A stretch of 64,000 nt of DNA from Pseudoalteromonas sp. EB27. Its GTDB lineage: Bacteria > Pseudomonadota > Gammaproteobacteria > Enterobacterales > Alteromonadaceae. The translations under genes and the position numbers were made by a program. Location of the stretch: assembly GCF_001974875.1 (NCBI RefSeq), contig NZ_MTQD01000004.1, forward strand, positions 205,114 through 269,113, in the 5' to 3' direction. Shown here one piece after another: positions 27,947 through 36,484 of this stretch; position 1 is the stretch's first letter, and each line of letters opens with the position of its first letter. Under the pieces are notes generated by a model, which searched no databases, was not told the origin of the DNA, and worked only from the letters and a program-made list of their open reading frames with translations.

Positions 27947-29275
27947 TTAAGTTCTTATTGCCCATAGGCTTAGTTGTAACTCGGGGTAACTTCCTGACAA
28001 GTGAATAGCAATACCACCACTTGAATGAAGTTTTGCCCAATGCTCACCATGTTTATTTAATTCAAAATAATGAAAACCTGCATGGTAAGGAATTTGACGC
28101 GGTGCAGTTGGTAAGTTACTGATTGTAATACCTGGGATCTGATTGTTTACTAAATCTCGGATCGTCTCAACGCTACCTATTTTTATTTGAGAAGGTAATA
28201 TCTTACGAAGCTCTTCGTGAGGAACACTCGCCTTAATAGCCAATATAAATTGACCTGAGCTAAGTACAGATTTGTCTTTGAGCGCACCAAAAGAAATACC
28301 AAACTTGCTCTGCTCTAGCTTTATTTCTGTTGCAGTTTGCTCGATTACATGACTTAAAGATTGATATAAAAAGTTTACGACTTCACTAAATACCGGACCT
28401 AAATTTTTATGATCGTACTTAGGTAATTTAGGTACTCTTTTGTTTACTGTACTAAAAGTAGATAGCTCACCTGCAAGCTCTATTAAACGTGTATAAAGAA
28501 TATTTGGGTGAAGGTTATTAACTGATAACAGGTTTTCAAAAACAGCGTCATATTTATTTAGCGTTTGCAGCATAATAAAATCAGCTACAGATGTGCTCCC
28601 TGCATAGCCTTGGCACAACCTAACAGCGATACTTTCTGAGCGCTGCTTTATCATTGAGCCAATTTCTCTCACTAGACCAAGTAATGGCTTACACTGACCT
28701 ACTTTTAATGAAGCTGGAATATACTTTGAATCGAGCTTAATTTGCCCTTCGCTACTTACTTCAACAATGCGTGCTAATGGCAATAATATATAGCCAGCGT
28801 GATCGTCTGATGACAATACTAGCTTACTAAATACCTTAGCTACTTGAATAATTTCTTGAGCTTGCGCACCTAAAGAGTCATCGCTTACTGATAAGTCATT
28901 AAGTTTATAACGCGTAACAATATCCTCATCCAACGATGAAATATTAATACCACTGGCTTTTAGAGCAGGAACCGCTAAATAAATTATTTCGTCATAAACA
29001 TCTTTGCCAACCACTAAAGGCTCAGGCAAAGAGGTTGATTGAGGCATATCGATAGGTAACAAATCAGGAGTAATAGCTGACAATGACTCAATAGCAAACT
29101 GGCCTGAACTTAATAGTTGAGTGTCAATACTTATATCAAGTATGCCCCAAGGATCTGCTAAGTTCCCATTACAAATTTGCTTAATTAAATGCGAAAAGTG
29201 CTTATCTGACTGCTGAAAGTGTTGCGGCCTTAAGAACATCCCTTCGGTCCAGGCAACACGAGTGTTATCACTCAT
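27947..29275 (-). CDS. tssK: T6SS baseplate-membrane connector TssK
   Basis: This 442-residue TssK (ImpJ/VasE) links the baseplate to the membrane complex. Family features are WTEGMFLRPQHFQQSDKH at the N-terminus (the strongest hallmark), GILDISIDTQLLSSGQ, LPLARIVEVSSEG, and near the C-terminus PRQIPYHAGFHYFELNK and GIAIHLSGSYPELQLSLWAI. Length is normal. It follows tssJ by 14 bases. Confidence 0.96.
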   Translation of the reverse strand: MSDNTRVAWTEGMFLRPQHFQQSDKHFSHLIKQICNGNLADPWGILDISIDTQLLSSGQFAIESLSAITPDLLPIDMPQSTSLPEPLVVGKDVYDEIIYLAVPALKASGINISSLDEDIVTRYKLNDLSVSDDSLGAQAQEIIQVAKVFSKLVLSSDDHAGYILLPLARIVEVSSEGQIKLDSKYIPASLKVGQCKPLLGLVREIGSMIKQRSESIAVRLCQGYAGSTSVADFIMLQTLNKYDAVFENLLSVNNLHPNILYTRLIELAGELSTFSTVNKRVPKLPKYDHKNLGPVFSEVVNFLYQSLSHVIEQTATEIKLEQSKFGISFGALKDKSVLSSGQFILAIKASVPHEELRKILPSQIKIGSVETIRDLVNNQIPGITISNLPTAPRQIPYHAGFHYFELNKHGEHWAKLHSSGGIAIHLSGSYPELQLSLWAIRT

Positions 29276-29289
29276 TATACAAATCCTTT

Positions 29290-29754
29290 TTATTGCTCTC
29301 TCATGTATGTAGCAATTGCTTCAACATTTACATCTATATCGTCATAGCCAGTTGGGTCAACTTCGATTACAGCTCTCCATCGTGCTTGATCTATATTTCT
29401 GTACGCTACAACAACACCAACATATCGTGTATTGCGGTTTAAGGTCATTTTATATTCTTGAACAGAGTTTGGCTGTAATTCTAATTCATCTTTCTTTAAT
29501 AAGTCTGGGCCTAATTGTTTTTCAGGTGTTTCATACAAGCTAAAGAAATCCTGAGTATCAAAAATTGTCCTCGAGCTCAACTCAAAAATTTTCATTACTA
29601 CCGGTGAAGGTCTATCCGACGTGTCTGGGTTTACATTTTTAGACACATTAATTTTTAGATCCGTAGAAGGAGGCACAAACTTATTAACAGTTGAACAACC
29701 CATGGCTAAAAACAGTAAACTGAAACTCATTAAAAAGAGCTTAAATTTGTTCAT
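29290..29754 (-). CDS. tssJ: T6SS outer-membrane lipoprotein TssJ
   Basis: This 154-residue lipoprotein has a signal peptide ending in the lipobox LAMGC (Cys ~20). TssJ family features follow: INVSKNVNPDTSDRPSPVVMKIFEL, then the segment with FFSLYETPEKQLGPDLLKKDEL and the C-terminal RWRAVIEVDP. TssJ anchors TssM to the outer membrane. It lies between fha and tssK with short gaps (15 and 14 bases). Confidence 0.94.
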   Translation of the reverse strand: MNKFKLFLMSFSLLFLAMGCSTVNKFVPPSTDLKINVSKNVNPDTSDRPSPVVMKIFELSSRTIFDTQDFFSLYETPEKQLGPDLLKKDELELQPNSVQEYKMTLNRNTRYVGVVVAYRNIDQARWRAVIEVDPTGYDDIDVNVEAIATYMREQ

Positions 29755-29769
29755 TATCTACTTTCCTTT

Positions 29770-31098
29770 CTAGAACGATTCTTTAATTCTATCGTTGTAT
29801 GCTTTTAAGAAATCATCCGACAATGCCATAGCTCCCTTACTATTTACATCATGAGATAACTCATCATATAAATTTTGGTATAACTTCCAGCACTTAGACT
29901 CTGTTTGGCCAGGGATGATTTTTAATACGTTAGAATTATCATTTATTTGTTGATTTATATGTTGGGGAGAAACTTGCTCTAACATCCCTTTTAATACGCC
30001 GTCAGCTCCTGCTAATAAAGCATGTTCATGTCTTCGCGTATCAACAAAGCTTTCTTTGATTGATTCTTGAGACGACAGGAAGCTTGCACTATTTCTGATG
30101 AATAAATTCTGAATAACGTCATCAATATCTGCCGAAAACTTAATTGGGTTATTTTGTTGAGTTTGAAACATCGTTTGGTTTAAACGCAATTGGTTTTTTA
30201 CAAGCGCTCTTTGGCGAAGAGACTCCATCAACTCGGTCAGTAATAGATTTAACCCTTGGCCCATTTCAAACCAAAGTTCTTGTGAGTTTAATGAATTTTG
30301 TAACTCAGCTTTAACCCCCAACCCGTTTAAAAAAGCATCAGTTAAAGCGGTGTCTTCATTATGTGATGTTGGATTTTTTTGCACTACTGGTTTATGAGCA
30401 GGCTTTACTGCTTGAGGTTTAGTTACAGACGTATCTAGTACTGGTGTATTAACTGAAATTTGCTGTTCAACAGCTGGTTTTTGTTGTGGTTTACTTACAA
30501 CGGGTGCTTGTTGAGTTACAGCGCCAGGGTTCATTAAGTGAGCAAGCTCATCCCAGTTCTCAGGTATTTGGTTTGCTGAATTATCGTCAGCTGCCTGAGT
30601 CATAGAAACCGCAGGCATAGACTCATCCATTATTGATTCATTAAAGTACTGTTCTGGATCAGAAAAATGCTCAGTAGGATGCTGATAAGATCTTGCTGGC
30701 TCTTTGCTAATACTAGCTGCTGCACTTAAATTACCATAATCGGTATCAGGTGTTTTTTCATTAGTAGCTAATTTCACCTCTATTTGAAAATCACCCACGG
30801 TGATCGTATCACTATCCGACAAGCGTTGTTTATTACCTTGACCTAATGGAGCTACGCCAAAATTTACAAAAGTACCATTTGTAGATGTGTCGTAAACATA
30901 AAAGGAATCACCCTCTTTTACTATGCGTCCGTGCTTACTAGAAATGATTTTTTCAGGATCCGGAAAATGCCAATCACATACTTCTGAACGGCCAAATATT
31001 AGAGAGTCTTTTACTGTTTTAGTTGCTTCAATTTCTGGAGAGAGTCTATGATAACTAGTGATGTTTAGTATCAGTTCCATTTGATAAGTTAGTCCCAT
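29770..31098 (-). CDS. tagH: FHA-domain T6SS protein Fha/TagH
   Basis: This 442-residue protein has an N-terminal FHA domain (~30-105; IFGRSEVCDWHFPDP, SSKHGRIV, DTSTNGTFVN). The phosphothreonine-binding residues R, S, H and N are present. A Pro/Gln-rich linker and the T6SS-specific C-terminal domain (TIGR03354 type, with ELWFEMGQGLNLLLTELMESL) follow. Fha is the PpkA substrate that licenses assembly. The start could also be ATG 31080; neither has a strong ribosome site (GAGAA or GGGA at long spacing). It is the first gene of its block and divergent from ppkA. Confidence 0.93.
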   Translation of the reverse strand: MGLTYQMELILNITSYHRLSPEIEATKTVKDSLIFGRSEVCDWHFPDPEKIISSKHGRIVKEGDSFYVYDTSTNGTFVNFGVAPLGQGNKQRLSDSDTITVGDFQIEVKLATNEKTPDTDYGNLSAAASISKEPARSYQHPTEHFSDPEQYFNESIMDESMPAVSMTQAADDNSANQIPENWDELAHLMNPGAVTQQAPVVSKPQQKPAVEQQISVNTPVLDTSVTKPQAVKPAHKPVVQKNPTSHNEDTALTDAFLNGLGVKAELQNSLNSQELWFEMGQGLNLLLTELMESLRQRALVKNQLRLNQTMFQTQQNNPIKFSADIDDVIQNLFIRNSASFLSSQESIKESFVDTRRHEHALLAGADGVLKGMLEQVSPQHINQQINDNSNVLKIIPGQTESKCWKLYQNLYDELSHDVNSKGAMALSDDFLKAYNDRIKESF

Positions 31099-31573
31099 AA
31101 ATCTACATTCTCATTAGGATAAAGTAGAAGAGAAACTATTGTCAACATTGAAATTAATATATAAAAATATACTCAACCATACAAAAGCTCAAATTTAAAT
31201 AAATTAAATTAAACAAAACCTCTATAAAAAAGCCCTTTCAAAACTTACAAAAGATATTTTGTATGTTCCCATTTAAAAAATTGCTATTTAATAATTAGCA
31301 TTACATTTTATTCATTTTAAGCACATAGAAGTGTTATAAAACAATGCCTGTAGGCCTACACTGTTTATAAAAACAAATAGCAATTAAACGATATTTCAAA
31401 AATTACTATAAAAGCTCTAAATTTTTTAAAGTTTTGTACGAAAGTTCTGCTATAGAAACATTGCTAAGTTAGCTAATTTTTGTAAAAATACGGCACTTAT
31501 CAAAGGGAGAATTGATAAAAATAAAAAACTCACCTTTGCGATTATTTTAATATGCACAATAAAAGGATTTATA
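31099..31573. promoter_or_regulatory. Divergent control region between fha block and ppkA
   Basis: This 475-base stretch is extremely AT-rich and holds no gene. It must contain the promoters of the leftward fha-tssJKLM-tagF-pppA block and of the rightward ppkA. The only strong symmetric element is the perfect 12-bp palindrome TGTAGGCCTACA at 31349-31360, conspicuous as a GC-rich core in AT-rich sequence. No confident -35/-10 pair could be chosen. Confidence 0.55.
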
Positions 31574-33547
31574 ATGAGCGGTGTCAACAGTTCTAATGAT
31601 AAAACGCAGATAGCTTCACTTGACTCAAAACTTCGCACGTCAAAAGCAATAAATAAATTAAACCTTATTGGTAAAAAAGTATCGGATCGCTACTTAGTTG
31701 AAGAACTTATCGGCCAAGGTGGTATGTGTTACATATACCGAGCCAGAGATTTATTTTTAGAAAGTGCGAGTCGTCCTGAAGTTTTTGTAGCGATTAAAGT
31801 ATTGTTAGAAGAGTTTTCTCATTCTGAAGAAGCTATTTCACTTCTTAAAGATGAAACAACTAAAACACAACAGCTCTCTCACCCTAATATTGTAAAAGTA
31901 TATTCTGCAGGCTCTGATAATGGTTTACATTATGTAACCATGGAATTAGTAGAAGGCGAAACGCTTGAGCAAATAATCAAGCGCAATAAACCCTCTGGAA
32001 TGGTTTTCAAAAAAGCGAATGTAATTCTCAACCAACTTGCCGATGCATTAATTTATGCCCATTCTCGTGGCGTTATTCATAACGATTTAAAACCATCAAA
32101 TATAATTTTCGATTCTAATGGTAGCCTTAAGGTACTCGACTTTGGCATTGCAAAACACAAAACCATTGAAGATGCCTATGCAGTTAAAAGCGAATCAAGC
32201 TTAGGTACTGTAGGGGGCTATACACCAACTTATGCAAGTCCTGAACAACTTAAAGGTGCTGCAGCATCCGTTAAAGATGATGTTTTTTCTTATGCGTGTA
32301 TTGCCCTAGAATTATTGAGTAGCAAACATCCATATAATCGCGTTGCAGCAGACACACTCCCTAAAGATACATCGGCAAAACGCCCTAGTAACTGCCCTTT
32401 ATGGTTGTGGGGCACGCTTAATAAAGCAATTTCTTTAGATGCAGCAAAAAGAGCTGATTCGTTAAAGCCTGTTTTAGATAAGCTTCAAAGTAACTTTAAA
32501 CCGGCAATAGCACTTGCAGCCAGTACTGTTGTGTTAGCCCTTTTGGCTGGTCAGTACTATCTATCAAATACAAATAATATAAAGCAGCTTGAAGCTAAAT
32601 TAGATAATGCAAAAGCAATAAACCAACAAGTAGAAACATGGATGTCTTGGGATGGACCGGAGATTCTAAACAAGCTTGCAGAAATCCCACCTCAATACGA
32701 GGTATTAAAACAAGGTTTATTAAGATCTAATCAAGCTAATATTCTACAACGTTTTGATTACAGAGCGAATCAAATCAATACAAGCGCTAACAAGTTTAAA
32801 GACTTTGATGAAACAATTAATGTTTATAGTAAGGCCTTGGAGTATTACCCAGATTCAGAAAAGCTATCGGTACAACTGGAAAGCATTTTAAGAGAGCGCC
32901 AATCAATAATTTCAGATATTACTTCTCGTATTGATTTGTTACTTGAGCAATCTCGCTATAGTGAACTGGACAATAATAGTATTCCACAATTAATCAATGA
33001 TTTAAGTGTAGTCGATAGCACCTACGTTTATCGCCCGTCTGAAGTACATTTTGATAACTATAAACTTGCCTTAGATAAAGCGATTGAAGAAGATGATGTT
33101 ATCACGCAAAAATCTTTACTTAATGTTGGTAAAGCTATTTTCACCAATAATCAAAAAAACGAACTTGGCTTTGCAGACCTTCTAAAAAGAGAGTCGGCGA
33201 TAGATGCTTTAACGCTTTACCAAAAGAAAGTAAACCTAGGTGAGCCAGCTGATTTTCCTACTGAAGATGCCATCGTATTTTACGGTCCTAGATTTGATAG
33301 ATACACACAAAAACTAGAGACGATTGAAGAGTACAAAGATTTATTAGATTTTGAAGAATTAATCAATACCGAGTCTGCAACATTACCTAAAGACTTTTCA
33401 TTACTCGTTTCTTTAAAACAAGAATTATCTAGACGTTATATCACTATGGCAAATACGTTAATGAAAAGAAAGATGTACCGTACAGCAGAGCAACTAGTTG
33501 AAAGAAGCGAAGCTATTACTCAGTCTCTTGATAATGTAATGTTTTAA
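31574..33547 (+). CDS. ppkA: PpkA serine/threonine kinase (T6SS activation)
   Basis: This 657-residue membrane kinase has a kinase domain over ~35-290. The Gly-rich loop is IGQGGMCYIYRA, the ATP Lys lies in VFVAIKVL, the catalytic loop is HNDLKPSN (Asp in place, but Asn replaces the usual Arg, a non-RD kinase), and the metal loop is DFGIAK. One membrane segment (~311-330) follows, then a ~320-residue periplasmic coiled-coil/helical region. PpkA phosphorylates the FHA protein to start T6SS assembly. The ATG has AAAGGA at good spacing. The C-terminal sensor part is unlike the von Willebrand-type PpkA of Pseudomonas. Confidence 0.93.
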   Translation: MSGVNSSNDKTQIASLDSKLRTSKAINKLNLIGKKVSDRYLVEELIGQGGMCYIYRARDLFLESASRPEVFVAIKVLLEEFSHSEEAISLLKDETTKTQQLSHPNIVKVYSAGSDNGLHYVTMELVEGETLEQIIKRNKPSGMVFKKANVILNQLADALIYAHSRGVIHNDLKPSNIIFDSNGSLKVLDFGIAKHKTIEDAYAVKSESSLGTVGGYTPTYASPEQLKGAAASVKDDVFSYACIALELLSSKHPYNRVAADTLPKDTSAKRPSNCPLWLWGTLNKAISLDAAKRADSLKPVLDKLQSNFKPAIALAASTVVLALLAGQYYLSNTNNIKQLEAKLDNAKAINQQVETWMSWDGPEILNKLAEIPPQYEVLKQGLLRSNQANILQRFDYRANQINTSANKFKDFDETINVYSKALEYYPDSEKLSVQLESILRERQSIISDITSRIDLLLEQSRYSELDNNSIPQLINDLSVVDSTYVYRPSEVHFDNYKLALDKAIEEDDVITQKSLLNVGKAIFTNNQKNELGFADLLKRESAIDALTLYQKKVNLGEPADFPTEDAIVFYGPRFDRYTQKLETIEEYKDLLDFEELINTESATLPKDFSLLVSLKQELSRRYITMANTLMKRKMYRTAEQLVERSEAITQSLDNVMF

Positions 33548-33657
33548 AAAACTATTTATTGCGAGAGCATCACCAAATAACTAAAAATATATTAAACTAA
33601 CAAACGTTTTGTTTTAACAAACGAAGGTCAAGGACGACGGGTTGAGCGATCATTTTG

Positions 33658-33713
33658 CATAAACTCCTCCAAGATTTTTCGTAATTATCACTATTTAAAT
33701 GAGTTTATGGAGT
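33658..33713 (+). promoter_or_regulatory. Possible leader hairpin masking the ribosome site of the PEGA gene
   Basis: CATAAACTC (33658-33666) and GAGTTTATG (33701-33709) form a perfect nine-pair stem ending one base before GAG of the ribosome site. An alternative pairing ACTCC/GGAGT (33663-33667 with 33709-33713) would cover the site itself. The loop is 34 bases, so this is only suggestive. Confidence 0.3.
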
Positions 33714-33717
33714 ACCT

Positions 33718-34074
33718 ATGAAAAAGATAAGCGCACTAGCGGCATTACTAATACTAAGTGGTTGTTCAACTACATCGTCTGTAGATGAAACGCAGCAACT
33801 TGCAAAAGAAGAAGCAGTTCAAGTACAAGAAGAAATTGTTGAAGCTGTAGCACCTATTTCATTAACTGTAATCACTAACCCTAGTGATGCACGCGTACGC
33901 ATTATGAACATTGCGCCTGTGTACCAAGATGCTATTGAACTTAAAGAAGGTAAGTACGACGTTGAAGTAAGCAAGCCAGGTTACTTAACTTACCGCAAGT
34001 GGGTTGTAGTCGATAAAAAGACAATTTTAACAGTAAATTTAGATGAAGTAGCAGTAACTGAAGCGGCTAACTAG
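33718..34074 (+). CDS. PEGA-domain lipoprotein next to ppkA
   Basis: This 118-residue lipoprotein has a signal peptide with lipobox LSGC (Cys ~16), an acidic linker, then a PEGA-type beta domain (~45-110: LTVITNPSDARVRIMNI, KEGKYDVEVSKPGYLTYRKWV). PEGA domains occur in envelope proteins and after some kinases. It lies 170 bases after ppkA on the same strand and is the last gene before unrelated loci, so it may belong to the T6SS signal pathway, perhaps as an envelope sensor in place of TagQRST, none of which is seen. That role is inference. Confidence 0.85.
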   Translation: MKKISALAALLILSGCSTTSSVDETQQLAKEEAVQVQEEIVEAVAPISLTVITNPSDARVRIMNIAPVYQDAIELKEGKYDVEVSKPGYLTYRKWVVVDKKTILTVNLDEVAVTEAAN

Positions 34075-34090
34075 TCCAATATCTAAACTT

Positions 34091-34133
34091 TAATTATGCC
34101 TTTGAACATTTCACATGTATTAAAGGCATAATT
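34091..34133. terminator. Bidirectional terminator hairpin after the PEGA gene
   Basis: AATTATGCCTTT and AAAGGCATAATT form a 12-pair perfect stem around an 18-base loop, between the ends of two convergent genes. Confidence 0.6.
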
Positions 34134-34138
34134 TTAAA

Positions 34139-34507
34139 CTACACAAAAAAATATAATCCCCCCATAGCCGCAACATTCACTAAAACACATAACCACAACA
34201 CAATAATAAAACGTCGCTTTTGCGATTTATGACGAAGTAATTGTTGAGCAAGTAATGCTCCTGGCCATCCTCCAAATAATGCAAGAAGCTGCAGTGTGCG
34301 CTCTGGTGTGCGGTTTACTTTTGTATGTGAAGAGCGTTTAGCTTGTCGCTTATCCCACGCGTACATTAAAAAGGTTATAGCACTTAATACACTTATATAA
34401 CCAGGTATATATATTGGTATATAAACGGGTAAGTATTGCAGTGGGTAAGCCAGCCAAATGGCAGCTAAATAAAGTAATGAGAACGTTATTAATATTTTCT
34501 TTATCAA
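34139..34507 (-). CDS. DUF1294 membrane protein
   Basis: This 122-residue integral membrane protein has hydrophobic segments near residues 5-20, 33-50, 75-92 and 100-120. The family hallmarks are FLMYAWDKRQAKR (YxxDKxxA) and RTPERTLQLLALFGGWPGALLAQQLLRHKSQK (in two parts), which define DUF1294. In other bacteria this domain is often fused to a cold-shock domain; here it stands alone. The start is TTG 34507 with AGGTGA eight bases upstream. Function unknown. Confidence 0.85.
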   Translation of the reverse strand: MIKKILITFSLLYLAAIWLAYPLQYLPVYIPIYIPGYISVLSAITFLMYAWDKRQAKRSSHTKVNRTPERTLQLLALFGGWPGALLAQQLLRHKSQKRRFIIVLWLCVLVNVAAMGGLYFFV

Positions 34508-34559
34508 TTAATTATCACCTATACTGGGCTTATAAGAACCTAACAACAAGAGTCAAATT

Positions 34560-35090
34560 ATGACATATTTTAAATCTCTATTCTTAGTATTATGTTTGTG
34601 CACATTTAGTAGCTTTGCTAATGAAACTGCCAGTAACCTTGATAAAGAGCTAGAAGTGTTTAAACCTTACTTAGGAACGTGGCAAGCAGACTTTAAAGTA
34701 CCTGAAGGTGCAAAACCTATGCAAGATGTAGGTAAATGGGAACGCGCGCTAAATGGTAAGGCTATACGCACTATGCACTCAATTAATGAAGGTGAGTATG
34801 GTGGCGAGTCGATGATTTTTTACGATACTAAAAAGCAGTCACTCGTATTTTACTACTTCACCACCGCAGGATTTTATACAAAAGGGATTATGAAGGTATT
34901 AAGCCCTACTCAGTTTGTCGCTTATGAAGATGTAACAGGCAGCAAAGATGGGATCACAAAGGTTAAATCGACTAGTGATTTGAAAGACGATAAATTTATT
35001 GTATCTACCTCTTATCTTAAAAAGGGTGAGTGGACTAAACCTGAAAGCCGTACTTATACCCGCAGTACAAAAGTGGTTAAATTTAAATAG
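34560..35090 (+). CDS. Secreted DUF1579-like protein
   Basis: This 176-residue protein has a Sec signal peptide (cleaved after SSFANE-type residues, ~20). The mature part starts with YLGTWQADFKVPEG and continues with WERALNGKAIRTMHSINEGEYGG and a series of beta strands, like the small beta-barrel proteins grouped as DUF1579 (polyketide-cyclase/calycin-like). Function unknown. It diverges from the DUF1294 gene (52-base gap) and ends at a strong terminator. Confidence 0.7.
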   Translation: MTYFKSLFLVLCLCTFSSFANETASNLDKELEVFKPYLGTWQADFKVPEGAKPMQDVGKWERALNGKAIRTMHSINEGEYGGESMIFYDTKKQSLVFYYFTTAGFYTKGIMKVLSPTQFVAYEDVTGSKDGITKVKSTSDLKDDKFIVSTSYLKKGEWTKPESRTYTRSTKVVKFK

Positions 35091-35107
35091 CCGCGATTTA
35101 TAAATAC

Positions 35108-35135
35108 AAAAGGCAGCCTAAGCTGCCTTTTTGTT
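35108..35135. terminator. Bidirectional terminator
   Basis: AAAAGGCAGC-ctaa-GCTGCCTTTTT hairpin with T-run on + and A-run on the left, between convergent genes. Confidence 0.85.
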
Positions 35136-35159
35136 ATTTCACTCTTTAAAAGTCGTAAA

Positions 35160-35702
35160 TTATTTTACGAATTTTTTAAATGGTGCATCTACAGGTGTAT
35201 CTGCAAGATGGTTAGTGTAGTTGCTCATTACTTTTTGAGATAAGCCAACAATAATTTCAAGTAGTTGCTGCTTGCCGTAACCAGCTGCAAAGAATTTTTC
35301 GATTTGCTCATCACTGATCACGCCACGTTCACGTGTCATTGCTAGTGTAGTTTCACGAAGAGTTTCTAGCTTAGGATTTTCAAGTGGTGTTTTATTTACA
35401 AGTGCATCAACAACACCTTGGTCAACTTTCATTGACGCAGCAATAGCGCTGTGTGCTGGTACACAGTAATGGCACGCGTGCTCAACATTAATTGATTGCC
35501 ATACCACTGTAAGCTCTTCTGCATTGAACGATGTTTTTTGAAACAGCTCATGCAGTACTTGGTAACCTTTAAGTAATGTTGGTGCTTCAGCCATTACTGC
35601 GTGTAAGTTAGGTACCATACCAAATGCAGCTACTGAATCAGCCATTAGAGATTTTGATTCTTCAGGTGCGTTATCTGCTGTGTATAAAGTAAATTCTGCC
35701 AT
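35160..35702 (-). CDS. AhpD-like / carboxymuconolactone decarboxylase family protein
   Basis: This 180-residue protein starts at ATG 35702 (GGAG seven bases upstream); the longer frame begins with TTG and covers the ribosome site. The active-site signature is EHACHYCVPAHS, the C-x-x-C plus His of AhpD-type alkylhydroperoxidases, preceded by the family block ELTVVWQSINVEHAC. Such proteins use the redox Cys pair for peroxide reduction. It is divergent from a TetR regulator whose two likely operators lie in the 113-base gap, so it is the probable regulatory target. Confidence 0.9.
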   Translation of the reverse strand: MAEFTLYTADNAPEESKSLMADSVAAFGMVPNLHAVMAEAPTLLKGYQVLHELFQKTSFNAEELTVVWQSINVEHACHYCVPAHSAIAASMKVDQGVVDALVNKTPLENPKLETLRETTLAMTRERGVISDEQIEKFFAAGYGKQQLLEIIVGLSQKVMSNYTNHLADTPVDAPFKKFVK

Positions 35703-35759
35703 GTTTAGCTCCAATAAATAATTAGGTTTAAGTAACTTCGAGACACATAATATTTGATT

Positions 35760-35798
35760 TTGAGCGACTGTTCAAGTTAAAATTGAGCAAATGTTCAA
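35760..35798. promoter_or_regulatory. Two tandem TetR-type operators
   Basis: TTGAGCGACTGTTCAA (35760-35775) and TTGAGCAAATGTTCAA (35783-35798) are two 16-bp copies of the same near-palindrome, TTGA-x-C-N4-G-x-TCAA, 23 bases apart from start to start. They lie between the AhpD-like and TetR genes and could control both. Confidence 0.7.
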
Positions 35799-35815
35799 AT
35801 TAATTGAGAAACAAC

Positions 35816-36400
35816 ATGGTTAATAAGGTGAAGTTTGAGCGCGAGACAGTTGTCCGCCTTGCAAGTCAGCTATTCTGGGAAAAGGGTTTTCATGCAACTT
35901 CGACGCGTGATTTACAAGATGTTGTAAACATGCGCCCAGGAAGTATCTATTCTGCTTTTGGTTCAAAAGAAGGCCTCTATATTGAATCGCTAAAAGACTA
36001 CACAGTGCAAATGGAAAGCCAGATTAAAGAATGCCTATCTACATCAGACAGCATTCTTGGTGGTTTACGTGCTTTTGTTGAGGATGTCGTCACAAAGAAA
36101 GAAAGTACACCGAGTGCTATTTGCATGTTGGTAAAAGCTAATTGCGAGTTTGCCGATAAAGATAGCAATTTATATCAACTAAGTTTAGATTTAGCTGATA
36201 AGTTTGAAAACTATCTTTCGATTCTTTTTGAGCAAGCAATTGAAAACAGTGAGTTGAGTAATAATATATCAGCGCAAGAATATGCACGTTTTTTTGAAGT
36301 TCAATTTACTGGGTTACGTGGTTACTTTAACCGCCCAGGTGTAGAGTCTCTTGCTAAGCCTATGATCAATCAAATGTTCAAGATCATAAAAAGCCTATAA
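35816..36400 (+). CDS. TetR-family transcriptional regulator
   Basis: This 194-residue TetR regulator starts at ATG 35816; four extra codons from a TTG at 35804 are possible but less likely. The HTH is in residues ~12-50: ASQLFWEKGFHATSTRDLQ and MRPGSIYSAFGSKEGLYIESL, typical of the AcrR/NemR-like subgroup. The C-terminal ligand-binding domain has Cys residues (AICMLVKANCEFADK) that could sense electrophiles, as in NemR. Divergent from the AhpD-like gene and ended by a perfect hairpin at 36428-36459. Redox sensing is inference. Confidence 0.92.
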   Translation: MVNKVKFERETVVRLASQLFWEKGFHATSTRDLQDVVNMRPGSIYSAFGSKEGLYIESLKDYTVQMESQIKECLSTSDSILGGLRAFVEDVVTKKESTPSAICMLVKANCEFADKDSNLYQLSLDLADKFENYLSILFEQAIENSELSNNISAQEYARFFEVQFTGLRGYFNRPGVESLAKPMINQMFKIIKSL

Positions 36401-36427
36401 ACACCTTCCAATCAATAATTTGAATAT

Positions 36428-36459
36428 AAAACGGCAGTAATTAAATTACTGCCGTTTTT
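36428..36459. terminator. Bidirectional terminator between tetR and the chemoreceptor
   Basis: AAAACGGCAGTAATT and AATTACTGCCGTTTTT pair almost perfectly with practically no loop; A- and T-runs flank both sides. Confidence 0.9.
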
Positions 36460-36484
36460 ATTTTATCTTAATACTTAATAAGTA

